A program made the translations under genes and the position numbers. Positions 1-13,106 of a stretch of 64,000 nt of DNA are shown here, piece after piece (within the stretch, counting starts at the first letter, position 1; each line of letters starts with the position of its first letter). The notes under the pieces were generated by a model. That model worked only from the letters and a program-made list of their open reading frames with translations. It ran no database searches and had not been told where the DNA came from. Source of the DNA: Sphagnum compactum (lineage: Eukaryota; Bryophyta; Sphagnopsida; Sphagnales); the NCBI GenBank assembly GCA_965153455.1, contig OZ234498.1, positions 9,672,001 through 9,736,000 on the forward strand. Reading direction: 5' to 3'.

Positions 1-719
1 GGGCAACCCATCTACAATTGATGAAACAACAAGAGTGATTTGCCTCTTATCCTCCATCCCTAAAACTTTGATGTGTTTTGTACGCTTGCTTTCCCATGTT
101 CATTCTCTTGTTGTTGGCACCAAATGTATTCTTGTTTGATCACTATTCACCACTAAGGTTGGAAAAATATCGTAAATTTTTGCAAGGTAAGCAACTGTGT
201 AACCCATGTTTCACCCTTGTTGTTTCTAATCACTTGGAAGTTTGCTTGTTGTTGTTGTTCCCAATCTAAAACTCTAGTTCATGTGTTGATTTAAGAATTG
301 ACGAATCCACTTTCGTGTAACCTTGAAATCGTCAAGGGCATCAATCATGATTTCAAGAGTGAGGGATTCTATCATGCCTCACACTATGGGCTGAATGGTG
401 GAAGATTAAGGGGTTGGCTTGCCTTTTGCATTTCTATAACATATTCACCAAAGTATATCAAAGTTTTGGATGTTCTTCAAGTACTAATGAATTTTGTTTA
501 TTCTATTTCATTGTTGTTTTAAGCTTTATTACATGAATGTAGTTTGGTTTTAAATCACCATTGGGTGTGAACCAATCCCACAAACTTGCCTTCCTTGACT
601 TCTCATATGGACTTGGGATTCCATGTTTCTTGTGAGTTGTTTTGAGCAAGTGTAGAGCTTGGGAGTTGTTACTATACATCCATTATGGGTGGCCATAGAT
701 TTGGTTGGAACCAATTGGT
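1..719. other. Gene-poor leading interval
   Basis: AT-rich DNA with only short open frames on the plus strand (about 78-269 and 298-522). Their translations match no family I know, and I see no splice-supported exon structure. It may be old transposon sequence. No RNA gene is visible. Confidence 0.4.
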
Positions 720-2348
720 GTACTTTTTGTTTATCATTGTAATTACTTTAGATAATAATTAATTAGTTTGTGCATAATTATTTTCTAATTGAACATTATT
801 ATTCACACTCTTTAATTTATAACTTCAAACTTGAATTAAAAATTTGGAAAAATTATAGTGTAGTTAAAATAATCATTTTATTGATTTTAATTTCACAAAT
901 TATTATATAATAATATTATCTTAAAAAATTCCGTGATTAATCATCTATGATAAATATTTTATAGTAATTTTACAATGATTATGAAAATTAATGTTATGTT
1001 TAACAAATTATTGTATTTACGGTTAATATTTACCAAGAGAAAAAAATTACTTGACCTATAATAAGTTTTACAACAATAAATGTTATTATACAGTAAATAA
1101 TGTAATTAATTGAATAATAATTTTTTTAAAATTCGTGTCAAAATTTACTTTCTAATAAAAATTATTAATTTAAAATTATAATCATTAAATTAGTTTTCAC
1201 ATTAATTATATTATATATAATTCGATCAGATTCTAAGAAGTAATAAAATATTTTTAAATATTTTATTATTTATGAATTATGTATTAATAATTTGTGAGTA
1301 ACTAAATAGTTAGTTTATTAAATATTAAAAATTTATTACTTATTTAAGTAATTGATAATGAATATTGAATATTTGTAATGTATAGTTTATAATTTAAATA
1401 TATGTAAATTTCATCATTATTAATTAAATGATTATCTAATTATCTAGTACTTGAATTGTTTAAAAATCTAATATTAAGAAAGTAAGGCATGAAGAAAGTT
1501 TGGAATTGCAACATAGTTTGTAAGGAAGTTGCAACTTCAAATCTTATCCCATATTGTTTGTTCTTCATTCCTACTTTGAACACTATATAAACAAAGGGGA
1601 TATGCCCATCCAATTTCACATTAAAAAATTTGTGCACATGGGATGAGCTAATCAAAAGGCTCAACCCAAAATAAAAAAACAAATAATGCACAATTTTAAA
1701 ATACTTACCTCCTCAACCTATTTATTTATCTAACTAGGTAGGTACCTAGTTTGACCTACCCATCTAGGTCGACCTATGTACCTACCTACTCAAGTACCTA
1801 CGTATATGAGTAGGTATTTAGCCTAGGAAGGCAGAACCTACCTACTTACTTTTTTACCTAAGTAGGTAGGTAGGTAGGTAGGCAAGTAGGTAGGTAAGGA
1901 ATGTAGGCACCTATTTATGTATATACCTAGGTACTTACCAACCTAATATATATATTTTTTAATGCCATGTGGCATATTTACATTGGGCCACGTGTCATAA
2001 TATAAGATCATCCAAGTATTTGAATTGAACGTCTTAGATTATTTCAAAATAATAATAATAATAATATAAATAATCATATATTAAGACACGTGGCAGCACA
2101 TGATTTGCCTTCAATTGTGATCAAAATAGTTGCATCTTAGTCGCATGCGACAATACGTATACAATGGAGTCAAAGGATGAAATGTATTTGTTGACTTTTT
2201 ATTTCATACAATACCCTTTGTCATTTGCGACTAGTTTATCACATGCGACTTGTCTTAAGCGATTAAAAGGATTTAAGTTGCAAAATGTCTCTTGCCACTA
2301 AAATTTAGTCACAAAGAGTAGTCGAAAATACATGTTTTTCTTCTAGTG
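720..2348 (-). mobile_element. Dispersed repeat copy A with CACTA-like terminus
   Basis: On the minus strand, 1440-2110 is recognisably the same sequence as 16,540-17,130 on the plus strand. Shared blocks include a GACACGTGGC/GACATGTGGC block, a TAGG-type microsatellite core and a stretch containing GGAATGAAGAACAAA. The AT-rich part down to about 720 also resembles 18,820-19,260. The right edge reads TTTTTCTTCTAGTG at about 2335-2348, which is the reverse complement of CACTAGAAGAAAAA, the typical end of plant CACTA (En/Spm) elements. Variants of TGCGACTA lie just inside, as subterminal repeats do. No transposase is seen and the opposite end was not found, so the class is inferred. Confidence 0.5.
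1733..1945. repeat. TAGG/CCTA tetranucleotide microsatellite
   Basis: Imperfect GTAG/CTAC tetranucleotide array inside repeat copy A. It begins as CTAC-type and switches to TAGG-type, so it could fold back on itself. Similar arrays occur near 16.7, 32.9 and 36.3 kb. Confidence 0.8.
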
Positions 2349-4148
2349 TAATTGCCTTATTCATCCAAAATCACATACTCATCCTACCCCCTTAACATTA
2401 CCCCCTTTGTACTTTGGATTTCATTCTTGAAATCCTTGAAATGACCTGAATGAAATAAAAGTATCTTATATCCTTTCAAACATATGTTTCCCTTGCTACA
2501 GTTCTGTAATCCCAATCTACATAAGAATCAATGTATCTATATCTACATTTTGTTACGTAATTCTAATCTCTTCCCCCATTAATTCAATTTGTGGTTCTAT
2601 TTCCAAATGTTGTATCTTGAATATCTCTTTTTCAAGTGTTATAATAACCTCCACCTTTTAACTAGAAGAAAACTGGATTTTTGTAACCAACCAATTTGCG
2701 ACTAATTGCGACTATTTGACATTTGCAACTATTGTTGGTTATATTTACAACTAGTTTTTGCATTTGGTCTTGCTTGCAACTACTCTATGACTAACTTGCG
2801 ACTAATGGATTTTTTCATGCTTTCATTTGGATAGCTTTCAACACAACTTCCATCCAAGAAGACCCTCTACCTACCATTAGTTGCAAATGTCACCAAATGA
2901 GTCGTAGCCCTGTGGGTATTCCGAATGTATTATACACATTTTAGGCACAAGGGGTACACAATTGTGTATTGAATGTATTATATTCTTATTATATGGGTAC
3001 ATACTAAGATGTACCCATATATTACTGGTTATGTATAATGGTTGTATTTAAATTGTATGTAAGTTGTATTTTGGAGCATACTTTGCATACATCACCTTAA
3101 TTTTTGTCTAGTTTATTTATGTTAAATTTGTTTAAAATAATATACAAATTATACCCAAGTCATATTACATGCCTTACGTGGTTTTCCAAATTAGTGTTCC
3201 AATATATTTGCCCAGACTGGACTGTTGCAGTCTAATAGGTGGAAAAAACATATATTTCTACTCCTATTATCCAAACATTTGAATCTTCAATCCTAAATTT
3301 TTGTGATTATATTGGCTCAAGAAGAATGTCATGTAATCGTCAATTTGATGGTTACAAAAACTAAATGCATGATTCTATACATTCTAAACCCTAAGTAACT
3401 TAACAAACTCTATTGTGCTAATGGCTTGCTAAAGTTTACTAATTTTGTATGAGCTCCTCCTCTTCATATTGCAACTAGTTAGCCAAATGGGGTTCATCAT
3501 CTGGATTTGTAGAGTGTTCAGCTCAAACCAGAGTACATGTATAAGAATAATGGATTTGGGGGCAAAAGAGGAAAGAGTGGCAGGGCTTGGAGACCAAATG
3601 ACATCTCACGGCCACCAGTGTTATCAAGACTAGCAAGACAACACTCTCACCCTAGCCAGCAAAACAAATAGACCAATCATGGGTGGGGCTTTATACATGG
3701 GAATCTGTGGGGCCCTCCTACTCCTTCCTATTGTCTTATCTGCACTGAAGAGCTAGATATGACAGACTCATCATATATCCCTTGCAACTGAGGATTTCAG
3801 CTTTGTCTTTTCTCCTATCATTTGTAAACATGGTGTTGTAACTTGCTTCAACCTTCATTTTTTTGGTCTGTGTTGATGCCTTGAATTTCACAATCTGAGG
3901 CAAAATAAATATAACACAAATCACGACAGGTGAAATCTTTAGAAAATTATTAAACCTTGAGATGCAAATGTGCAGCAGCAATAAGATAGAACACAACCCG
4001 AACCAAATTTGAAATTTCATGATCCAAGGAAACAATAATGGAAGGGGGACACACAGATCATGCCAGGTGATCATTAGATTTAATTATTCAAACTTGAGAT
4101 TCAAATGTTGGTGCAGAGAGTTGGAAAAAACCCAATTTAACAAGATTT
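2349..4148. other. Gene-poor interval with GCGACTA-type repeats
   Basis: No gene seen. At about 2690-2930 there are many further copies of TTGCGACTA/TTGCAACTA words, resembling those just inside the CACTA-like end at 2348. This suggests a second related repeat end or an overlapping element. The open frames at 3445-3633 (plus) and 3736-4074 (minus) match nothing I recognise. Confidence 0.45.
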
Positions 4149-4225
4149 TCAAAGATTCAAGCAACGGATAAAATTAAAGGCAAATTTATGTGGTGTGTGG
4201 AGAACAATATATAGAAACAAACCCA

Positions 4226-4976
4226 CCTGGGGAGGTATTGCAGGTAATAGTGGAGAAACTGCCAACAACCACTTCACTAACCCATTCTTCAATAGCAAAT
4301 CCATGGCTCGTAGCTCCCTCTTTGCCTCAACTGAGTCAATAACAGATTGGAACTCACCAAGCTTATTCATGATTCTTTCAACTTCTTGTAGAAGTCCATG
4401 TTCCAAGAGTACTTGGTGATACAAACCCACTACATGTATGAGAGAAGCTTGTGGTGCTTCAGCCAAGGTGGCATATAATTCATGAGGGATATCAGCCATC
4501 CCATGACTGGCTTCTCCATCCTTCTCTCTGACAGCGGGACTTAAACCCTCATATTTCACACCCGACGAGACACTGCTTGGCATTTTGAATTTGGGCATAG
4601 TAATTCTTGGGCCACCCCCTAAGCCATACTGTAAGCCATCCTCAGAGGCCTCAGAAAACAGGAATTGGTCACCATCTCGTTCACCTGGATTACCTGAGAG
4701 ATTTTGAAATAGTTCCCCAAGGGAGGAAATTTGTTTTACAAATTGAAAAATGGAAAGCATGATGGTAATTTTTTTAAGCAACCTCTAGAGACATGGGATC
4801 AGTTGCATATGGAAATTTAAGGCAGATAAAAATGTAGTGGAAATTTCAAAACTGGAAGTTTGTAGTAAAATTCTTCTTTTTTTTACCTGTCCTATGTTGA
4901 AGAGCATCTTGTGTTGAAGAGCACCTTGTGTTGAGCCTTCTGTATTGCCATTGTTTTCATATGACCGTCTCCTCAC
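4226..4976 (-). CDS. Unidentified gene fragment, two candidate exons
   Basis: Two minus-strand blocks look coding. The first, about 4976-4888, ends at ACAG|GTAAAA and encodes a short Asn/Gln-containing peptide. The second runs from about 4740 to 4226 and ends at CCCCAG|GTGGGT. It encodes about 170 residues with a helical, Leu/Glu-rich second half (including QEVERIMNKLGEFQSVID and RELRAMDLLLKNGL) and no premature stop. I do not recognise the family, and the start, the acceptor of the second block and the ends are unresolved. The less decayed amino-acid composition argues for a real or recently lost exon. It may belong with the open stretch at 5071-5460 on the same strand. Confidence 0.35.
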
Positions 4977-5070
4977 AAACTAACTTCTCTCTAGGAAGCG
5001 GAAGATGGTGTCTGTGATGGTGTTGTTTGTTGGGAGGATGATGGTTGATGCCATAATGATGCAACCCTCC

Positions 5071-5460
5071 TCAAGTTACGCAGATCACAAGCATGATCTT
5101 GCTTTTCATCCAAACCCTCTTACAGTAGCAGTTGTGGGTCAAAGGAGATTGGGTCAACTGGAGCAGCAGCTGTTGAAGAAAGTGGCAAGGGCTGAATTCT
5201 TCGTGATGAACTAGATGATTTCTCTGTACTGCTGGACCAGTTCCACCACCACCCATTCTGCCAGATCCAACCATTCCATGTCTAGTAATCTCTTGATGCT
5301 GCACCACCATCCCTATTACATCACTGGCCTAGTTACTTGTTGATCTACTCACATTGGTGCCTCCTGTAGCAGCGGCTATTGAGCTCAGGACTCGGGTTGG
5401 CACATGCCTTACTTCATCACCACCACACCTCTCTAATAAAGCCTGCATCTAAAGTCTCAC
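5071..5460 (-). pseudogene. Possible decayed coding stretch, minus strand
   Basis: The minus strand reads as a mostly open frame starting near 5450. It contains segments such as LLERCGGDEVRHVPTRVLSS and MVGSGRMGGGGTGPAVQRNH and is interrupted by one TAG near 5330. It lies just upstream of, and in the same orientation as, the unidentified exons at 4226-4976, so it may be an earlier exon of the same broken gene. No family is recognised; the Gly- and His-rich composition could also arise by chance. Confidence 0.2.
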
Positions 5461-5699
5461 TCTCTGTCATGGTGGTGTCAATTGATTTGCCTCTTTTAGA
5501 AGCTACGCTAGTGCTATTGCCAGTTGCTCACAAGCAGCTGGCCCACCTAGAGCTTAAGAATACATCACTACGACCTCCTGTTGCCACAGATCACAAATCA
5601 CATGATCAGTTTTCTTTGATCAAGAAAAAAAAAATCAATTACTTCCACAAATCCAAAGCCTAACAAGCTTACAATTGTGTAAACACTTCAAAGGGTAAA

Positions 5700-8600
5700 A
5701 TGAGTTGCAATTGAAGAAGCCCATTGCAGCATTGTTCATGCCCACTCGCTTCTTAACCCTTCCTCCCTCAACAGCAGCTATTTCACACGAAAACTGTGAC
5801 ATAATTTTAACCACAGCAACAACACTGATAGGTCAAGCTTTCTGCATCAACATCATCCTCCTCCTTACCCAAGTTTTTCATTATTCTAATTCAGTGTTTC
5901 TTCAAGCTCCCAAGTGTGTCATGGCTTAGTGAGATATGACAGGAAACTCATCTTAAATGTAACCAAAATCCCAATTCTTTGTTTTCAACTTCTAGACTTT
6001 GTTATCCAAAAAATCAAATTTTGGGCATACTACATGGCCACATTGAAAAACATACTAGAAGGAGATGATGACAAGACTACATACAAAAACAAATTTTACA
6101 TTGTAGAGTCTAACTGATTTTTTCGTTCCTCAGAATCAGGTAGACTCTACCATAGCCCCAACTTCAAATTGCTTCAACTCTCCTTCAATCTGACATGAAA
6201 ACAACAACACACCATGAACCCGGAAGAAACACAATATGGAAATGTGAAAATTGAAACCATACAAATATGATAGACTATATATTTAGCATTAACATATAAA
6301 TTTGGAGGTCATACATGTATTACTACTTTCATAAATAAAAAAATACCAGTTTTGATAAAATGTGTGGAAATGGCCCTACATAGTAATGCAAAGCCTAGTT
6401 TCTTAGGAAGTCCAAGCTAACTTGTTCTTTGGTCAATTTTGAATTAGTTTGAGGCAATTTATGTGAGAATTCAAAAAAAAGAAGTGATGGGGTTTGCATT
6501 CTACAATTATATATTTTGGATGTATAGGAATATCCTACTAATATTTTTGAAAAGCCTATATAGACCTATACTAATTAGCTAGATTCCACATAAATTGTGG
6601 AATTTTTGGGTCACATGATTTTTGATGTTTTCATAGATAACTTATAGTGCTCATTCAATAATGATCACAAAGTGAATTTGCTATGTTAATCCATTTTTTC
6701 TATAATTGTCTTTTAACTTTCAAATTAATACATGGGCGAAGCAATCAAAACCCAAATTTGGTGTCATTGCCTAGACTAGAAATTTAGCTTGTACTATAAA
6801 TGAAATCATGACACAAATTTGCAACACAACATGAAACAATAAAAACATTAGTATAAACAATTTGGCCAAAAGATAAAAAATAGAAAAAACATGAAGAACA
6901 TGGGCTTAGATGCCAAGATTGAGATTCTACTTCCTTTCACATATACCTTTAAATTGCACCAGACTATTACATCTACCTTTGCATATCCATACATCGAGGG
7001 CATTCGATCTTCTAACATCAAGGGGAAAAACTTTGCGTGCCCTCATTTTTGTGGAGAAATCATCACATTGCCATAGTTTCAAATAATGTATTCATGGTCA
7101 AATGGTGTCAGTCTTTCATTTCAACTAGTTGCTCATCACATAATGGCAACTTCAAGCCAAGAACAATAGTACAATTAGGAAAATTTGAGGATGAAGTTCC
7201 TTAAAAATGAAATTCATAGTTTTTTTTAACAGTAATCCTTGTTGAAAAACAATTAGAAATATGAAAATTTCTATGAAGCTCCCCCAAAATGAACTTACAT
7301 TTCCCAATTAATACATGGCAAAAATTCCTTGAAATACATAACCCTTGTTGACAACCATGAAATATGAAACTTTTCATGAACTTCCCTAAAATTGAACTCA
7401 CCACAATGCAAAGTAAGACTTGGTGAATATTCCTAGGAATGCGTGACCAAAATTAAAATTACATTGTTTTGAAACTTTAATGGTAGTCTATTCCTTTTCA
7501 TTAAAATCATTTCTTTTCCTTGTAGCTTGAATTGCTAACATTTGGGCGGTCTTCCAAAGGGGTAAAGAGTAGTGTGATGTTTGAAAAGAACCCTTTAGTT
7601 CTCAACCATGTCACCTTCTACACAACCACAAGTCATTGTGTTGGAAGAGAATTCCCAAGTATAAGGATGAGACAACAAAAAAAATGGCTTGCAACAAAAA
7701 TTGTAGGCATGTTGTCAGTCATATATTGTCATGATTCCAAAGAGCCAAGTTTCACTACAACAAGATATGGGTGCATTTCACGGTTCTATTTCACTAAGTA
7801 GTCATTCCAATGAGAATGATGGGATGGTCCTTCACATGACTATAACAACACATGCACATTATTAAGGCCTATTCTTGCAAGTGTCAAGCATAAAAAATGG
7901 TGTTCTCCACAACACCATGGAGCGTCAGCTGCAATTTGTGACAGCGATTTTTTGGTATTGTTGCAAACAGCTAGCTCAAGCCTCAGGCGAGAATGGCACG
8001 CCATTTACCATTCCTGAGTCTTATTGTACCAGTTTGGGTGTGTGAGGTTTGTTATGGGAACTTCATTTGTTCTGAAGGTTTGAGTCATTTCCAACCTGTG
8101 TACTGAAAGCAAGATTCTGATTTGTAACTGACAATGTATCACTCGAGATTTGTAAAATTGATCCTAACTAATGAAATCGATGAGTAATTGTTCACAAGGA
8201 AAGCATCAAATCTTTTAAAACTAGATTAGAACTCTAATATTCAGAATAGAGTTCCGCTCTCCACCTGAATGTCATGTAATGTGCAGAGTGGTTGCTTCTT
8301 TCTGAAATGTTTCTCAGAATATTTTGGAAGTCGTCAAAGTTCAGTTGCATATATATGTTTCAGGTGTTGTGGTACGGAGTCTAGACTATTGCAAACTACT
8401 CAAATCTGAGGATGGGGTTAGTGTTGAACAAAATTTTCTTTTACAGAATTTTGAACCTAGCTAGAGATGACATCCGTGACCACCTCTTCTTTCACATTGT
8501 AGCCCTCAAGACGCTGCCTCCAATAGGCGGGCTCTAATTGAGCCTTGAAGGTGTGCTCTGTATGATCACAGTGATCATACTTTTACAATGATGACAATTG

Positions 8601-11600
8601 CTTCTCGCAAAGGAAAAATCAGTTTTGGGTGCCAGTTTAAATTGTGAACATTGGTGTCAATTTAATGAGTGTCAGTTTTAAGCTATGAACAAATTCTGTC
8701 AAAAATTAAGGACTGTGAGTTCAAGTTGTGAACAATTGTAACAAGCCTATAAATGGCCCTGCCCCCTAATGGCAAATTGAAACCAACAAGTAGTTAAAAC
8801 AAAATAAATGTTCCACCAAGTTCCCAATAAAACGAATTCAAAATTAGTGTTCACAGGAATAACAGTTTGATGTGAACATTCCTCAAAATGTGGGGACCGT
8901 ATGAAAACTACATAAGAAAACTATTATTATAAATTTCATCCCTTGTCTTTGTATTTTCATCCCTTTTCTGGGATATTTTACTGGTAACTCTATTGTTCTT
9001 AATCTCTCTTATTGTTCCTAATTTTTCTTTGCAATTCTGTCGAAAGTAGCGACCATCAATGGTCAGTCGTGCCAAATCAATGCCCATCAGTCCAAGATGA
9101 AACCAATTGGTCCAACTTGGCAGGTCTTGGTTGAAAGTCCACATACATGCCAGATTTCTACATAGCCTAATGTCATAGGGAAGTGTTTTGGAATTTGTGA
9201 AGCACTAGCAGAATCTTTTCAGTGTATCTAGCGCAGAGTTTTTATTGTCAGTATTGTGATGTAGCCAAAGTGACGATGATCCACAGAAAGATTTAGCCGA
9301 ATTTGGCTACAAGCTAATATGGAAGTGATTTAAAAAAAAAAAAAAACCCCTTTATATTTTTTGCTACCTACATTCAACCAAGTATTTCAGGCCAGCACGT
9401 ATTTGGGGAATGCCCTGCCCTGAGGGCATTACTGTACACTTAGTTCACCTAGTTGAATAGGGTTTCACAATGTTAGCTATTGCAACATCATGATCCCAAA
9501 TTCTACTTAGACAACTGAAGTTTCTTGCTATTATTATGGATCTGATGTGTGATCTAAAATTTCTAGAATGTATTGATTCCTTAGGTTTGCTAATAGACTT
9601 TTAAAAATATTGAGAAAAGAATTCACTAGGCCAGGTCATTTTTTAGTTTCTTGTATCACACACTTTGCTTCCAATACTACAACCTTTCTTCAATTTGCAA
9701 TTATTCAGTTTTTTGGATGAAAGTAAGTGGACGGTTCACTTGACAGATTCCCTCAAATCTCTAATCACATTTCAGATCAGGTAAGGCTGAAGTCTCACAA
9801 TAAGGGCTAACTAGTGCACGTAGGTAGTTATTAAAAACAGCAATTGAGCTAGCCACCCTGATTAGCTCGGGAACTGGAATCGGATGGAGATACTGTTTTC
9901 TGTCCACCCACCATCCATCCCTCATGGTCTGCTGGGGGCCTGTTGGTTCATTCTGGCCTCTGTATTGAGAAATTAGGACCCAACCAAGGTTATCAATATC
10001 TTGGTTAGCTTTTAACTCTGTCTATACAGACAGGGGTTCTAGGATTACTGTAGAAAATATACACAAATAAACAGGGTTTGTGGAATAGGCCTGAAAAAAA
10101 AACCCTTATGGTCAACCAGATTGTTAGGATTGGAGTTGAGTTAACTTCTGTAAACTGGCACTTAAATGTTGTAATTGCATTGTAATAGTGTTTGTAGGCT
10201 TGTACTTGGTGCAAAGAGAAGTACTGTCACCAATGAGATTCTTCAAAACTGTGCCTTGCATTGATTTTAAGCATTGCCTTAGTGAACTCAGGAGTTTATT
10301 CAAATTTCAAGGAACTTTTAACAAGAATTAACACATCATTATCTGATTTTATCTGGTACCTTGTCCTTTTGAACGGCCAGAGAATATCAGCACCCATGAA
10401 TGGACCAGTTGATCATTCTGTCCATAGGATGGGCTGCATTTTTTCATCCGCTTCCTGACCTGGTGCTAACCAACATTGTATCACAGTCAACCTTTTTCAC
10501 GCCTGACCTGCCTGACCTTTGGATATATTTTTTCTTTTATTTTTGCCATTTTTGCCATTTCTCCCCTAACCCTGACCTCTGTGCTACTCTCGCACCTAGC
10601 TACCCTACTGACCTACATCTTGGCCTTACGTACCAACTAACACCCAAACCCACTACCTACCTATCATTTATCTTTCTCTATCTATTGATAAAACCTCAGC
10701 TTTCTTGACTATTGTATCTCTAAAACATCAGATAAATGAATATAATTTATCATTTATTTTATACATCATATACTATTGTATCTCTAAAAATCAGCTTTGG
10801 AAAGGTTTTTGAAATAACTGAGATTGGCAATTCCTTGATTTTGATGTTTTCCAAAGAACTGGAAATGATGATTTTCTGATTCTGGACTATTTAAAACACC
10901 AGAACCAGTAGTTCGTTAAAAATTCTAAATAGTCACACAACATTTAGGCTTTACCCATCATAAAGCATGAGGCAAAGGCTATAGTGAATCCATAGGTAGT
11001 TCACTAACCATACGGGGCATAGGGTTCTTAAACTTACTCCTTAAGAGTGGGCATGATCTTCTACTTGTAAGATCCCTACTCCTTAGTAGGTATAAGATCC
11101 CTCTCACTTTTGAGTAGTACGTATAATACCCCAATATTCATGAATATAAGGTGACCACCAAATACTCTGGGACATTTTTGTACTTTACATGTGCATTATC
11201 ATCACTCATGATGATATAACTTTGTAAGTGGATTTGGCTTTCTTGTATTTAATTTTGTTTGTTTTTGCTACCTACCCATTAACAACCTTCTTGCACTGGC
11301 CCCATAACCTCCTGCAAAATAATACTTTGGATTAAAAAAAGTTCTTAATCAAGAGGAAGTTTTTACCTTTTTTAGTTGAATGGGTCTCATAAGTATAGTA
11401 TTATTATGGGGGAATTGGTAGTAGCCCCCACAACCCATCATTCTTGTTATTCAAGTACTCTACAATGAGCCCCTGAAAAGCTAAGTTGAAGAGGAAGAGT
11501 GAGCACTGCAAACCAGGTTTCTTCAGGCAGGTAAGGGAGCTGAAAATATAAAGAAAAAATCCAGGCAGTGCTTTATGGTAACAGATGAGCGTATGCATAT

Positions 11601-11830
11601 AAAGCAACCACTATAAGAACAGTGGTTGAAACAGAGAACAAGAAAGGGGGTTCAACCCTTATTTATTTTTTCAGGTTTGAGTTTGCCATTGGGGATGATT
11701 TTGTACTTATGATTTTTGGTTATTGGAGGCTCGCTTGGGGTGTAATCTTAGTTTTCTGATGGAGGGAGGGAACAAGCAAAAGGGTTTTCAAATGCACACT
11801 GCCCTTGAACAAACTTGAGCTGAATTCTCT
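5700..11830. other. Gene-poor interval with repeat fragments
   Basis: AT-rich spacer. I see no splice-supported gene and recognise none of the open frames. It contains one copy of the GGCTAAAT-type dispersed repeat (about 9258-9380) and a CTGTTGGTTCATTCTG word at 9941-9955 that recurs near 36.4 and 51.6 kb. A CACTACAACAAG string near 7752 resembles a CACTA left end but has no partner. Confidence 0.45.
9258..9380. repeat. Dispersed GGCTAAAT-family repeat, copy 1
   Basis: Carries GATGATCCACAGAAAG followed by TTTAGCCGAATTTGGCTACA, then an A-tract and CTTTATATTTTTTGCTACC. The same order of blocks recurs at 32,297-32,430, and shorter versions occur near 36.5, 36.85 and 52.3 kb. The TAGCC...GGCTA symmetry suggests a MITE-like non-autonomous element, but ends and target duplications were not resolved. 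Confidence 0.6.
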
Positions 11831-12463
11831 TCACCCTAACAATTTTTTCAGCCTGGTTTCATTTACCACCCACAAGGAGAGACTTCTGAAAATCACTATC
11901 ATGGGTTGGAAAGGAAAGAAATAGAGAAGTCTGGCTGATAATTGAAGACATTTACAATCGGCATTCACAACATTTGAAGAATGCCACAAACCAATGTGTG
12001 ATTGCTGTCCAGTCATTGGGGAGCTTGCATCAGAGGTGGCATTGACATCATTCACAGCTTGTGACCTCCATTTATGCACCAAAGATGCCAGTTTCTCTGT
12101 GAGAGAGGTTGGTTGATCTCACCAGAACTGCAGACCTTGGTCAACCGGCAACAGCTGCCTCAACTCATAGGCTATGAGAGCCGAATAGACTGAGCTTGCA
12201 CTCGCCAGAAGGAGATTCACAGGTTTGGTGATGAATTCATCGCAGCTTGCACAAGGCAGGTCTGATTCAAGAGCAGAGTTGGTCATTGGCGGCTGAGAAT
12301 TTCCCAACAGAAGTTGCCAGTAAGTCTCCCAGCTTGATGTGGTGAGAACAAAGGCAGTGTTGTCAAAATCTTGCAATTTGACAATGGCACAAGGTCTGGA
12401 GTGCATTGGATCATGGGACAGTGCAATGCTTATCTTGTAAAAGATTTTATTATGGCAATACAA
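11831..12463 (-). pseudogene. Unidentified ORF split by one TGA
   Basis: On the minus strand a single frame of about 210 codons runs from 12,463 to 11,831, broken only by a TGA at 12,121-12,119. Coding-like composition continues in the same frame across it (…VDQGLQFW, stop, DQPTSLTEKLASLVHKWR…). One C-to-T change (CGA to TGA) would explain the stop. The only GT-AG pair around it would give an intron of roughly 26 nt, too short to be credible. I recognise no family. It lies about 640 bp upstream of the plus-strand LON exon, in divergent orientation. It could equally be chance openness in an untranslated region. Confidence 0.3.
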
Positions 12464-13106
12464 GCTTAAATTGACATGGTAGAAGCTTCAGTCCTCTCAA
12501 AACCATAGTACTGTGATTGCATTCAAGAAAAGTACCTGCTTCATTTGTTATGATTTACAGAATGGTGGTGGCATGCACCAATCTTCAAAATTACAAAAAG
12601 TGTCAGAAAGGAGGCAGAAAACCCTAAAGAGTGAGAGCGAAGAAACAGTCAATCACACTCGGTTGCCAAAGTTTGCAGCATGCTTCTTCTACCAAGTCAT
12701 AAAGGTAATACCAGTCAGTATCACATCTCCCTAGTCACATGCACTTACTGAACATGTAATTGAAGAATTTGTTTTATATGGTTGCAAAAGTTCATATAGA
12801 TGACAAAGAAAAAAGCACATGATATTGCTCAAGAGGAAGGTTGCAAACTTTATAAATTGAATCATAAACCCAAGTTGATTTCTATGCTAACTTAAATTGT
12901 AGGCTTCAATCTCAATGTTTATTATTTTGGACCTTTGACACTATCTCATTTCTTGCCTTTGCTCAGTTATTTGCTCTTGAACAGTTTTTGCTGCAATTGG
13001 AAGTGATGCAGCCACCAGCATCTAGTCCGGCTTTTGTCTTGAATTTCTGCAGGTCAATCTTGTTTCAGTGTTTGATACTCCTTCATGTGATGTGTTCCAG
13101 AATACA

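Noticed and set aside
7752-7800. CACTACAACAAG as a CACTA left end
   Set aside because: No matching right end or subterminal repeats nearby; likely chance.
12095-12121. Intron explaining the TGA at 12,121-12,119
   Set aside because: The only GT-AG pair would give an intron of about 26 nt, below any plausible size.
12119-12121. TGA read as selenocysteine
   Set aside because: Land plants lack the selenocysteine insertion machinery; a nonsense transition is simpler.
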